Origin: Alistipes sp.
GTDB lineage: Bacteria; Bacteroidota; Bacteroidia; Bacteroidales; Rikenellaceae
Direction of reading: 5' to 3'
DNA: 64,000 nt
Assembly (NCBI GenBank): GCA_020026415.1
Contig: JAHHQL010000009.1
Location: 22,247 to 86,246, forward strand
A program made the translations under genes and the position numbers. Below are positions 33,828 to 41,907 of the stretch, piece after piece. Within the stretch, counting starts at the first letter, position 1. The number at the start of each line of letters is the position of its first letter. The notes under the pieces were generated by a model. That model had not been told where the DNA came from and searched no databases. It worked only from the letters and a program-made list of their open reading frames with translations.

Positions 33828-35204
33828 ATGAATCAGTATATTGTTGTTGGTCTCGTCTTTTTGGTGGTAATCGTTCTTTTGGCGACCAACAAAAAATTGG
33901 TGGAAACACTCAAGAACATGTATAAGATCGAGGAGTTGCGCAAGCGTGTGTTCTACACGATTGGCCTCTTGCTGATCTATCGCTTGGGTAGTTTCATCGT
34001 AATCCCGGGTGTCAACCCCGAAGCATTGTCGCAAGGTGGCGGACTGGCAAGCCAAGTCGAAGGAAACGGTCTGCTCGGTCTTCTCGATGTCTTCTCGGGA
34101 GGTGCATTCAGCAATGCAGCAATCTTCGCTTTGGGTGTGATGCCTTATATCACCGCTTCCATTATCATCCAGCTGATGGGTATGATGGTTCCCTATTTCC
34201 AGAAAATGCAGAAAGAGGGTGAGAGCGGTCGTCGTAAAATGAATCAGTGGACGCGCTTTTTGACGATCGGCGTGCTGTTGCTGCAAGGCCCGGCTTATAT
34301 CGCCAATCTCTACGCTCAGGCGTCCGATGCATTCGTTTACGGAAACTCTTTCGGCGTTGTTGCCATGATGACCCTGATCCTGATTGCCGGTACCATGTTT
34401 ATCATGTGGCTCGGTGAGAAGATCACGGACAAGGGTATCGGTAACGGCATTTCGCTGATCATCATGATTGGTATCGTGGCACGTCTGCCCCACGCGCTGT
34501 TGGCTGAGGTCAATGCTCGTTTCCAGACGTCGAGCGGTAGTGCAATCATGTTGATCCTCGAATTGGTGTTGCTCTTCCTCGTGTTCATGGCCACCATCGC
34601 CTTGGTACAGGCAGTCCGCAAGGTTCCTGTACAGTATGCCAAACGTATCGTCGGTAACAAACAGTATGGCGGTGTACGTCAGTACATCCCCCTGAAGATG
34701 AATGCGGCTAACGTAATGCCCATCATCTTCGCACAGGCTCTGATGTTTATTCCGGCGTTGTTCTCAGGCTCGGCAGTTGGTAATGCATTCGCCAGCATGA
34801 CCGGTTTCTGGTACAACTTTACGCTTGCAGTGTTGGTAATTGCGTTCACTTACTTCTATACCGCAATTATCATCAATCCTCAAATGATGGCCGATGACAT
34901 GAAGCGCAACGGCGGCTTTATTCCGGGAGTGAAACCGGGTAAACAAACCGTAAACTACATCGATACCATCATGACGCGCATTACCCTTCCGGGTTCGATC
35001 TTCCTGGCACTCGTGGCAATCATGCCCGCACTGGCCATGAAGTTCTTGGGCATTCAGCAGTCGTTCGCCTACTTCTACGGCGGTACTTCGTTGCTGATTA
35101 TGGTTGGTGTTGTGCTCGACACTCTGAAACAAATAGAGAGCTACCTGTTGATGCGCCACTACGATGGTCTGATGAAGACCGGCCGTATTCAGGGTCGTCA
35201 CTAA
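33828..35204 (+). CDS. secY: Preprotein translocase subunit SecY
   Basis: A 458-aa inner-membrane channel for protein export, with about ten membrane segments spread over the sequence. Segments such as YRLGSFIVIPGVNPEAL (periplasmic loop/plug side), VMPYITASIIIQLM, and the cytoplasmic loop RKVPVQYAKRIVG match SecY. The C-terminus DGLMKTGRIQGRH is typical. SecE and SecG are encoded elsewhere. No adenylate kinase gene follows, unlike in E. coli-like or Bacillus-like orders. Confidence 0.98.
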   Translation: MNQYIVVGLVFLVVIVLLATNKKLVETLKNMYKIEELRKRVFYTIGLLLIYRLGSFIVIPGVNPEALSQGGGLASQVEGNGLLGLLDVFSGGAFSNAAIFALGVMPYITASIIIQLMGMMVPYFQKMQKEGESGRRKMNQWTRFLTIGVLLLQGPAYIANLYAQASDAFVYGNSFGVVAMMTLILIAGTMFIMWLGEKITDKGIGNGISLIIMIGIVARLPHALLAEVNARFQTSSGSAIMLILELVLLFLVFMATIALVQAVRKVPVQYAKRIVGNKQYGGVRQYIPLKMNAANVMPIIFAQALMFIPALFSGSAVGNAFASMTGFWYNFTLAVLVIAFTYFYTAIIINPQMMADDMKRNGGFIPGVKPGKQTVNYIDTIMTRITLPGSIFLALVAIMPALAMKFLGIQQSFAYFYGGTSLLIMVGVVLDTLKQIESYLLMRHYDGLMKTGRIQGRH

Positions 35205-35240
35205 CAGGGTTTTTCCGGTGAGTTTTATTTAACACAAAGC

Positions 35241-36017
35241 ATGATATTTTTAAAAACAGACGAGGAGATCGAATTGCTCCGTGAGAACAACCATCTGGTT
35301 GCGATGACTCTTGCAGAAGTGGGTCGCCACATTCGCGCAGGCGTATCGACTGCCGAATTGGACAAAATCGGTGACGAATTTATTCGTGATCACGGAGCAG
35401 TACCCGCTTTCCTGGGATATGACGGCTACCCTGCATCGTTGTGTATTTCGGTCAATGAGCATGTGGTACACGGTATTCCCTCCGCGAAACAGATCCTGAA
35501 AGACGGGGATATTGTTTCGGTCGATTGCGGTACGTTTATGAAGGGGTTTGTTGGTGATTCGGCTTATACATTTGCCGTGGGAGAGGTTGGCGAAGAAGTA
35601 CGCCGACTGATGGACGTCACCAAAGAGGCTCTTTGTAGAGGTGTCGCACAGGCCAAGGCCGGAAATCGCGTAGGCGATATTTCGGCAGCAGTGCAGAATT
35701 ATGCCGAGAGTTTTGGTTACGGCGTCGTTCGTGAGCTTGAAGGACACGGCTTGGGTCGAAGAATGCACGAGGACCCGGGCGTTCCCAATTATGGCGCACG
35801 CGGCCGCGGCCCTCTGTTGAAAGAGGGTATGGTAATCTGCATTGAGCCCATGATTACGATGGGCAACAAGGCTATTGTATTCGAACAGGACGGTTGGACG
35901 GTCCGCACGCGCGATCGCAAACCTGCCGCTCATTTCGAGAAGGCAGTCGCCATTCGCAAGAACGGACCGGATGTTTTGACAGATTATGATATCATCGAAC
36001 AAGCAATTTTAAAGTAA
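35241..36017 (+). CDS. map: Methionine aminopeptidase, type I
   Basis: A 258-aa metalloprotease that removes the first methionine after deformylation. The dinuclear metal site is visible: two Asp in VSVDCGTFMKGFVGDSAYTF, His in GHGLGRRMHEDP, and Glu in CIEPMITMG, with the last Glu in FEQDGWTVRT. The length fits the type Ia class without an N-terminal SH3-like extension. It lies between secY and infA, as in many bacteria. Confidence 0.97.
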   Translation: MIFLKTDEEIELLRENNHLVAMTLAEVGRHIRAGVSTAELDKIGDEFIRDHGAVPAFLGYDGYPASLCISVNEHVVHGIPSAKQILKDGDIVSVDCGTFMKGFVGDSAYTFAVGEVGEEVRRLMDVTKEALCRGVAQAKAGNRVGDISAAVQNYAESFGYGVVRELEGHGLGRRMHEDPGVPNYGARGRGPLLKEGMVICIEPMITMGNKAIVFEQDGWTVRTRDRKPAAHFEKAVAIRKNGPDVLTDYDIIEQAILK

Positions 36018-36022
36018 ACTCT

Positions 36023-36241
36023 ATGGCAAAACAGGCTGCTATCGAACGGGACGGTACGATCATTGAGGCTCTTTCCAACGCAATGTTCCGCGTTGAATTG
36101 GACAACGGCCACATCCTTACCGCCCACATCTCCGGAAAGATGCGTATGCATTACATCAAGATTCTTCCGGGGGACAAAGTTAAAGTTGAGATGACTCCCT
36201 ACGATTTGACGAAGGGACGTATCTCTTTCAGGTACAAATAA
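36023..36241 (+). CDS. infA: Translation initiation factor IF-1
   Basis: A 72-aa S1/OB-fold protein that occupies the ribosomal A site in initiation. MAKQAAIERDGTIIEALSNA and the end YDLTKGRISFRYK are nearly invariant. It starts 5 nt behind map. Confidence 0.98.
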   Translation: MAKQAAIERDGTIIEALSNAMFRVELDNGHILTAHISGKMRMHYIKILPGDKVKVEMTPYDLTKGRISFRYK

Positions 36242-36254
36242 AAGGCTTGACACC

Positions 36255-36371
36255 ATGAAAGTAAAAGCATCTATCAAAAAGAGAAGCGAGGATTGCAAGA
36301 TCGTTAAGCGTAAAGGCAAACTTTATGTGATCTGCAAGAAGAATCCCAAGTTTAAAATGCGCCAAGGGTAA
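36255..36371 (+). CDS. rpmJ: 50S ribosomal protein L36 without the zinc ribbon
   Basis: A 38-aa protein, 13 nt behind infA. KVKASIKKRSEDCKIVKRKG and the end KFKMRQG identify L36. In the zinc-binding form the ligands follow CxxC...C....H. Here the first Cys is Ser11, only C14 and C27 remain, and the His position is Lys, so a zinc ion can hardly be bound. This zinc-free version is common in Bacteroidota and spares zinc. Confidence 0.93.
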   Translation: MKVKASIKKRSEDCKIVKRKGKLYVICKKNPKFKMRQG

Positions 36372-36414
36372 TGTTTAAACTTAAACGGTTAATTAAAGAA
36401 GAAAAAGAATTTAT

Positions 36415-36795
36415 ATGGCACGTATAGTCGGTGTAGATTTACCAAAAAACAAGAGAGGCGAGATCGGCTTGACCTACATTTACGGTATCGGTCGTTCGAC
36501 GGCTCGCAACATTCTCGACAAGGCTGGCATCAGCTATGACCTGAAGGTCGAAGAGTGGTCTGACGATCAAGTAGGTGCAATTCGTTCGACGATTGCCGAA
36601 CTGGGCATCAAAGTCGAGGGCGAATGCCGTTCGATCGTACAGTTGAATATCAAACGTCTGATGGATATCGGTTGCTACCGTGGTATCCGTCACCGTCTGG
36701 GTCTTCCGGTTCGCGGTCAATCGACCAAGAACAACGCGCGTACTCGCAAGGGTCGCAAGAAGACTGTAGCAAACAAGAAAAAGGCAACAAAGTAA
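36415..36795 (+). CDS. rpsM: 30S ribosomal protein S13
   Basis: A 126-aa protein of the 30S head that contacts the P-site tRNA and forms bridges to the 50S subunit. MARIVGVDLPKNKRGEIGLT and GCYRGIRHRLGLPVRGQ are diagnostic. The Lys/Arg-rich tail is the tRNA-contacting extension. Confidence 0.98.
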   Translation: MARIVGVDLPKNKRGEIGLTYIYGIGRSTARNILDKAGISYDLKVEEWSDDQVGAIRSTIAELGIKVEGECRSIVQLNIKRLMDIGCYRGIRHRLGLPVRGQSTKNNARTRKGRKKTVANKKKATK

Positions 36796-36808
36796 TCTTT
36801 AGAGAATT

Positions 36809-37198
36809 ATGGCAAAGAAAACTGGAACAGTTAAGAAAAAGGTTGTCAAGGTTGGTGCAATGGGCAATGCCTATGTTCACTCGACCTTCAACAACGTGAT
36901 CATCACCATCACCAATGAGGTGGGTGACGTCATCAGCTGGGCTTCGGCCGGTAAGATGGGTTTCCGTGGTTCGAAAAAGAATACCCCCTACGCAGCTCAG
37001 ACTGCTGCCGCAGACTGCGCAAAGGTTGCATACGACATGGGTCTGCGCAAGGTGAAAGTCTATGTAAAGGGTCCGGGTGCAGGTCGTGAGTCGGCCGTTC
37101 GTACCATCCACGGTGCAGGTATCGAGGTAATGGAGATTATCGACGTTACTCCGCTGCCCCACAACGGTTGCCGTGCTCCTAACCGTCGCAGAGTCTAA
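36809..37198 (+). CDS. rpsK: 30S ribosomal protein S11
   Basis: A 129-aa protein of the platform near the mRNA exit. AYVHSTFNNVIITITNEVGD and the C-terminal PLPHNGCRAPNRRRV are conserved, including the Asn-Gly pair where isoaspartate forms in E. coli. Confidence 0.98.
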   Translation: MAKKTGTVKKKVVKVGAMGNAYVHSTFNNVIITITNEVGDVISWASAGKMGFRGSKKNTPYAAQTAAADCAKVAYDMGLRKVKVYVKGPGAGRESAVRTIHGAGIEVMEIIDVTPLPHNGCRAPNRRRV

Positions 37199-37256
37199 TT
37201 CTCGGAAATTTGATTCGTACGTTTAGGAATATTCAACTTATTTAACAGTTAAAACA

Positions 37257-37865
37257 ATGGGAAAATATATAGGACCAAAATCGAAGATCGCCAGAAGATT
37301 CGGCGAAGCTATTTACGGTGCGGACAGAGTGCTCGAGAAGCGTAACTATCCTCCCGGCCAGCACGGTTTGGCACGCAAGCGCAAAAAGGTGTCTGAGTAC
37401 GGTATGCAGTTGACCGAGAAGCAGAAGGCCAAGTTCACTTACGGATTGCTTGAGAAGCAGTTCTCGCGTACCTATGAGGCCGCAGCCCGTATGGGCGGTA
37501 TTACCGGTGATCACCTGTTGCAGTTGCTCGAGCAGCGTCTGGACAACGTGGTTTACCGTCTGGGTATCGCTCCGACGCGCGCCGCAGCCCGTCAGTTGGT
37601 ATCTCACCGTCACATCTGCGTTAATGGTAATGTCGTAAACATCCCTTCGTACACGTTGCGTGTAGGTGATATCGTATCGGTACGCGAGAAGTCGAAGAGT
37701 CTGGAGGTGATCACCTCGTCGCTCGCCGGTGCTCAGAAGAGCCGCTACGCATGGCTTGAGTGGGATAACGCCACGATGAGTGGTAAGTTTATCCAGCTGC
37801 CCGAACGCGAGGAGATTCCGGAGAATATCAAAGAGCAGCTCATCGTCGAGTTGTACTCGAAGTAG
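37257..37865 (+). CDS. rpsD: 30S ribosomal protein S4
   Basis: A 202-aa assembly initiator. The N-terminal part lacks the four-Cys zinc site found in some species. RLDNVVYRLGIAPTRAAARQ and LVSHRHICVNGNVVNIPSYT form the S4 RNA-binding domain. In E. coli it represses the alpha operon. A 58-nt A/T-rich spacer precedes it, the longest in the alpha block. Confidence 0.98.
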   Translation: MGKYIGPKSKIARRFGEAIYGADRVLEKRNYPPGQHGLARKRKKVSEYGMQLTEKQKAKFTYGLLEKQFSRTYEAAARMGGITGDHLLQLLEQRLDNVVYRLGIAPTRAAARQLVSHRHICVNGNVVNIPSYTLRVGDIVSVREKSKSLEVITSSLAGAQKSRYAWLEWDNATMSGKFIQLPEREEIPENIKEQLIVELYSK

Positions 37866-37889
37866 TAATTAAATGAATTCAACATTATT

Positions 37890-38882
37890 ATGGCAATATT
37901 AGCATTCCAGAAACCTGAGAAGGTTATTATGCTCGAATCGACGCCCTCGTTCGGAAAATTTGAGTTCCGTCCGTTGGAGCCTGGATTCGGTATGACTGTC
38001 GGTAACGCCTTACGTCGTATCCTGCTCTCTTCACTGGAGGGTTACGCGATCACGACTGTCAAGGTTGCCGGTGTCGATCACGAGTTTGCCGCCATCCCCG
38101 GCGTGATGGAGGACATGTTGAACATCATCCTCAATCTCAAACAGATCCGTTTTATCCGCACGGTTGAAAATCAGGATGCCGAGAAGGTGTCGGTAAACGT
38201 TGCGGGAGTAACGGAATTGACTGCCGGATATATCTCGAATTATTTGTCGTTCTTCAAAGTTCTGAATCCCGATCTGGTGATCTGTCACCTTGCTCCGGGC
38301 ACGAAGATGCAGATTACCCTTACCATCGGCAAGGGTCGCGGTTACGTGCCTTCGGAGGAGAACCGACCTGCCGATTGCGAATTTGGAACGCTGCCCATCG
38401 ACTCGATCTTCACCCCGATCAAGAACGTAAAGTACTCGATCGAGAACTATCGTGTTGAGCAGAAGACCGACTACGAGAAGTTGAATTTGGAAATTACTAC
38501 CGATGGGTCTATTCACCCCAAGGAGGCTCTGAAAGAAGCCGCCAAGATCCTCATCCAGCACTTCATGCTCTTCTCCGACGAGAAGATCACCGTCAATATG
38601 GAAGATTCGAACGAGACCGAGGAATTTGATGAAGATGTACTGCACATGCGTCAGCTTCTGAAGACGAAACTCGCCGATCAGGATCTTTCGGTGCGTGCGT
38701 TGAACTGCCTCCGCGCAGCCGACGTGGACACGGTTGGCGACCTCGTGAAGTTGAACCGTACCGACTTGCTGAAGTTCCGTAACTTCGGTAAAAAGTCGCT
38801 CACGGAACTTGATGAGTTGTTGGCTTCGCTGAACCTTAAGTTCGGTATGGATGTATCAATTTACAAACTTGACAAAGATTAA
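37890..38882 (+). CDS. rpoA: DNA-directed RNA polymerase subunit alpha
   Basis: A 330-aa subunit that dimerises to start RNA polymerase assembly. The N-terminal domain has GFGMTVGNALRRILLSSLEG near residues 32-51. The C-terminal domain, from about 255, keeps the helix-hairpin-helix RALNCLRAADVDTVGDLVKL and FGKKSLTELDELL, which touch UP elements and activators. An acidic linker (SNETEEFDED) separates the two. Confidence 0.98.
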   Translation: MAILAFQKPEKVIMLESTPSFGKFEFRPLEPGFGMTVGNALRRILLSSLEGYAITTVKVAGVDHEFAAIPGVMEDMLNIILNLKQIRFIRTVENQDAEKVSVNVAGVTELTAGYISNYLSFFKVLNPDLVICHLAPGTKMQITLTIGKGRGYVPSEENRPADCEFGTLPIDSIFTPIKNVKYSIENYRVEQKTDYEKLNLEITTDGSIHPKEALKEAAKILIQHFMLFSDEKITVNMEDSNETEEFDEDVLHMRQLLKTKLADQDLSVRALNCLRAADVDTVGDLVKLNRTDLLKFRNFGKKSLTELDELLASLNLKFGMDVSIYKLDKD

Positions 38883-38884
38883 TC

Positions 38885-39448
38885 ATGAGACACAATAAGA
38901 ATTTTAACCACCTCGGCCGTCAGGCAGGTCACCGCAAAGCTCTGCTTTCGAACATGGCTTCGTCGCTGATTCTGCACAAGCGTATTGAAACTACTTTGGC
39001 AAAAGCCAAGGCCGTGCGTCAGTTCATCGAGCCTTTGGTAACTCGTTCCAAAGAGGACACTACGCATTCGCGTCGTGTCGTATTCTCGTACCTCAAGCAG
39101 AAGGAGGCCGTTACGGAGTTGTTCCGTACGATCGCTCCGAAGATTGCCGATCGTCCGGGCGGTTACACCCGCATCCTGAAGACCGGTTTCCGTCTGGGCG
39201 ATGCAGCCGACATGTGCATCATCGAGTTCGTTGATTTCAACGATGCTTACACCAAGGGTATTGCACCCGAGGCAGTAGCCGCTGAGGCAAAACCCAAGAC
39301 TCGTCGTTCGCGCAAAAAATCGACTGACGCAGTAGAGGATGCAGTCGTAGAGGGCGAAAAGAAGGCTCGTAAGGCCGCTGCCCCCAAGGCTGCCAAGGCT
39401 TCGGCACCGAAGGTTGCAAAGAAGACCAACGTAGGTAAGAAGATGTAA
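38885..39448 (+). CDS. rplQ: 50S ribosomal protein L17 with long basic tail
   Basis: A 187-aa protein. The core of about 120 residues (MRHNKNFNHLGRQAGHRKAL to GDAADMCIIEFVDF) is normal. A tail of about 60 residues rich in Lys and Ala follows, with RRSRKKSTDAVEDAVVEG and AAAPKAAKASAPKVAKK. Such extensions occur in Bacteroidota L17 and probably run along the rRNA or are disordered. It is the last gene of the cluster, 2 nt behind rpoA. Confidence 0.97.
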   Translation: MRHNKNFNHLGRQAGHRKALLSNMASSLILHKRIETTLAKAKAVRQFIEPLVTRSKEDTTHSRRVVFSYLKQKEAVTELFRTIAPKIADRPGGYTRILKTGFRLGDAADMCIIEFVDFNDAYTKGIAPEAVAAEAKPKTRRSRKKSTDAVEDAVVEGEKKARKAAAPKAAKASAPKVAKKTNVGKKM

Positions 39449-39644
39449 TTTCTTCCGATCCCGTGGGTGTGCAGCGTAACATCCGAGGGGTGAGCAGAGT
39501 GAGGGGCAGGGCGAGTAGCCGGGAGCAAGTAGAAACGAGCAGTCGGACGAAAGCGAAGCCTTGAGCAAAAAATGGGGCGCGTGCGAAAGCACGAGTAACC
39601 ATCGAATCGAAACACCACTTCGAGGTATTACGCCACGTCACCTT
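39449..39644 (+). other. 3' untranslated region of the ribosomal operon, possibly structured
   Basis: About 195 nt lie between the rplQ stop and the terminator. They include a CGTGC-GAAA-GCACG hairpin with a GNRA loop (about 39580-39593), a TCGAA...TTCGA pairing around 39604-39623, and GGGTGT with ACATCC near 39465-39484. No ORF is supported. Confidence 0.4.
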
Positions 39645-39687
39645 ATAAAAAATCCGCAAATCGAGTAAACTCGGTTTGCGGATTTTT
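39645..39687 (+). terminator. Intrinsic terminator of the ribosomal operon
   Basis: AAAAATCCGCAAA and TTTGCGGATTTTT form a long stem closed by CGAGT...ACTCG. It lies unusually far (about 200 nt) behind rplQ. Confidence 0.85.
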
Positions 39688-39994
39688 CGTGTTTGGGGAT
39701 GAACGAGAGGGAAAAAGGTGTGTCTGACGTAAAATAAGAGGAAGGGGGAGATTTTGGAGCGGAGTGTATTTCGGCATGTATTCGGTGTGTGTGAAGAGGA
39801 GGATGCCGGGAGAAAAATGGAAATAGAGGAAAGCAGGCAAGTCGGATAAGAGGGGAGAGGCAGGGGACGGTGTATAAAAGAAGAGGGGGCGTATTGCCGG
39901 GCGGGGCGAAATAAGGGGCGGAGTCTGTGAATCGTTGTATGTCCTGTTGTCTTTTTCGGAGGCAGAAGTGGGGCAAGAGGGCATATTCCGGCAT
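39688..39994. other. Purine-rich spacer between convergent units
   Basis: The + strand is by eye roughly three quarters A+G over much of 39715-39955, with blocks such as AAGAGGAAGGGGGAGA and AAGAGGGGAGAGGCAGGGG. Open frames on the other strand follow from this bias (Pro, Ser, Leu, Phe-rich) and are not genes. Confidence 0.5.
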
Positions 39995-40034
39995 AAGAAA
40001 ACGAGGCTTTTATTTGTAAAAGCCTCGTTTTCTT
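39995..40034 (-). terminator. Intrinsic terminator of the BACON lipoprotein gene
   Basis: A perfect 18-bp inverted repeat with arms at 39995-40012 and 40017-40034 (AAGAAAACGAGGCTTTTA and its complement). On the minus strand it follows the lipoprotein stop by about 16 nt and contains the T-tract. Confidence 0.85.
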
Positions 40035-40050
40035 ATTTCAGAGAGTATGT

Positions 40051-41460
40051 CTATTCATAGGTTACCGTGTAGGTAAAAACATTCTCTTCGTCGCGTAATT
40101 TTGTTTTTTTCTCGTTTTTCCGCTCAAATTTATAGCCCATTTCTGGGTAGTCGGGATCCTGCAATTCGTGACCGACATGATTCTCGTAATAGAGTTCATA
40201 TACTTCATACGGGGTCGTGTACGAGAATTTTGTCACATTTTTATCCCCATCAAATTCATAATTAATGTCGTAGTACTCGGATGGAAATTCTATGATTGTT
40301 TTGGTTATTTTATGCACTTTCCCCGGTTCCTGATACTTGGGGACAGGGGAACACAATTCGTCATAGTCGTCTCTCGTAAGTTCCATCAGGCAATCCGAAC
40401 CCTTGCCCAACAAACCGATTTGCATCAGGATTGCTTCATAGCTACTTGTTCCGAGGCTGAATAAGAACGCATTGAAGTCGATGTTTGTACCGCCGTTCGG
40501 ATAACGGTGGGGATACAGGGTATTGACATCGAATTCTTGAATGTCATTATCAACGGAAGAGGTGTTGGAGAGAACCTCATATTTGGTCAGCAGACCATCG
40601 GTGTAATAAAGTTTTTCGCACCAATCTTCATTGTCGTATTTTTTTCTTCTCACTTCGGACAAACGAGCGTCTTGGGTGTATTTTATTTGGAGACTGTCCG
40701 TTTCATTGATTCTGTCTTTGACTTTCGTTACGTTGCCCCTGTCGTTCAGGGAGAGGATGAGAGTATAGGAATCTTTACTGTCTATCGAAGATCCGTAAAC
40801 AGATTCGTACTCATAATTCATCGAGATCTCGCCGACGATTCGATAGTCAAACGTATAGGTTCGGATCTTTTCTCTGTTCTCGGTTTGGCGATTATGCCAG
40901 ATCACTTTTGCAACTCTTCCCTGCTGGTCGTAAGAATAGGTGTAGGAGGTGCCGATTTCGGGAGTTGAGTACTCTTTTGTATATGTCGTACCGAATACTT
41001 CCTTGTAAGAGACCGATTTTACGCGCTTCGTCTTCGGATCAGTCTCTTTTTCTGCACTTTGTTCGATGGTTATGGTGATTGTCGTGCTGCCACAGATGAT
41101 ACGGATCACGGCTTTGCGGGATTTGCCCGTGAGATTGGGTTCGATGGAAATGGTGATCGTGTAGTCGCCTGCCTTGTCTCCGCTGTATCGGCTCAGGGTC
41201 AGCCAATTCGTTTCGGTTGCTGCTTTAGTGCCTATTTCTTCCACTTCGGCTCTCCACGGGCCTTTGGTGGTGAATGTAATGCCTTTGTCGAGAGTCGCCG
41301 CATCGGCATTGATGATCTGATCTGTTGCCGTCTCTTCCTCCAGAATGATTTCGTTCTGCTCCTGCGGGTTGGGTTGCGGGTCGGGCTGAGGTTGGGTGTC
41401 ATCGTTGCTGCATGCTGCAAAGAACGCCATAAGAAGAAATAAAGGGAATAGTTTTTTCAT
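40051..41460 (-). CDS. BACON-domain surface lipoprotein with repeat-like C-terminal region
   Basis: A 469-aa protein with a lipoprotein signal: MKKLFPLFLLMAFFAAC, lipidated Cys at residue 17. CSNDD after it resembles the acidic signal that sends Bacteroidota lipoproteins to the cell surface. A Pro/Gln-rich linker follows. Residues about 55-135 form a BACON domain (FTTKGPWRAEVEEI, NWLTLSRYSGDKAGDYTITI, RKAVIRIICGSTTITITIEQ), often a carbohydrate- or mucin-binding or spacer module. The rest has YD-repeat-like strands such as YTYSYDQQGRVAKVIW and SLNDRGNVTKVKD, similar to DUF4595-type proteins. No catalytic motif was seen and the ligand is unknown. It is monocistronic, with no SusC/SusD pair nearby. 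Confidence 0.8.
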   Translation of the reverse strand: MKKLFPLFLLMAFFAACSNDDTQPQPDPQPNPQEQNEIILEEETATDQIINADAATLDKGITFTTKGPWRAEVEEIGTKAATETNWLTLSRYSGDKAGDYTITISIEPNLTGKSRKAVIRIICGSTTITITIEQSAEKETDPKTKRVKSVSYKEVFGTTYTKEYSTPEIGTSYTYSYDQQGRVAKVIWHNRQTENREKIRTYTFDYRIVGEISMNYEYESVYGSSIDSKDSYTLILSLNDRGNVTKVKDRINETDSLQIKYTQDARLSEVRRKKYDNEDWCEKLYYTDGLLTKYEVLSNTSSVDNDIQEFDVNTLYPHRYPNGGTNIDFNAFLFSLGTSSYEAILMQIGLLGKGSDCLMELTRDDYDELCSPVPKYQEPGKVHKITKTIIEFPSEYYDINYEFDGDKNVTKFSYTTPYEVYELYYENHVGHELQDPDYPEMGYKFERKNEKKTKLRDEENVFTYTVTYE

Positions 41461-41747
41461 AATTATTTGTATTTATGAGTTTATATTCTGCAAAATAAAT
41501 ATCTTTTTAAAATTTTTTAAATCACGGGATTCCGTGATTTTTCGAGAGGAATACCTATATTTTTAAAAGGGTTTTTACAGAATCTCTTGTCTGTGTGCGA
41601 TTGCCTGTCCGGGTAAAGATTGTTCGGAACGGACGGATTTTACATCCGTTTCTGATGCGGAAGAGAGAGGGAAGAAAAGAAAGAGGGGGGGCGTGCGGAA
41701 AGAAACATTTCGTGTCTCTGTGCCTTTTGTAGGAGAAGGGGATAAAG
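41461..41747. other. AT-rich spacer upstream of the lipoprotein gene
   Basis: No gene is present. CAAAATA near 41491 reads TATTTTG on the minus strand and may be the lipoprotein -7 box, though it is one base short. A hairpin AATCACGG-GATT-CCGTGATT followed by TT lies at 41520-41541. A second inverted repeat, ACGGAT...ATCCGT, is near 41634-41650. The right end is purine-rich. Confidence 0.45.
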
Positions 41748-41779
41748 AAAAAGCCGCAAGACTCAGATCTTACGGCTTC
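41748..41779 (-). terminator. Terminator of tRNA-Glu
   Basis: On the minus strand AAGCCGTAAGA and TCTTGCGGCTT form an 11-bp stem followed by TTTC, just behind the tRNA 3' end. Confidence 0.75.
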
Positions 41780-41781
41780 CT

Positions 41782-41856
41782 TGGTAGTGGATAGCGGATT
41801 CGAACCGCTATGTCATGCGTGAGAGGCATGTATCCTAACCTTTAGATGAATCCACC
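41782..41856 (-). tRNA. tRNA-Glu, anticodon CTC
   Basis: A full cloverleaf on the minus strand. The anticodon stem CATGC/GCATG closes the loop CTCTCAC, giving anticodon CTC (reads GAG). The T-arm is AGCGG-TTCGAAT-CCGCT, canonical. The D-arm ATCT...AGGAT has the GG pair in AAAGGTT. The acceptor arm is GGTGGAT with ATCCACT, so the first pair is a G1-U72 wobble. The 3' ACCA is encoded. It has its own promoter and terminator. Confidence 0.92.
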
Positions 41857-41876
41857 AGTTGTTTTGTTTGATGATG

Positions 41877-41907
41877 CAAAGATAAGGCGGAAATTCAAAT
41901 CTCCAAA
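41877..41907 (-). promoter_or_regulatory. Promoter of tRNA-Glu
   Basis: On the minus strand TATCTTTG (plus 41877-41884) is a perfect -7 box, and TTTTGG (plus 41902-41907 region) lies 19 nt upstream as the -33 element. Confidence 0.7.

Noticed and set aside
39638..39994. Two overlapping minus-strand frames of about 115 codons behind rplQ
   Set aside because: Pro/Ser/Phe-rich translation is what purine-rich DNA yields on the opposite strand; they also cross two terminators.
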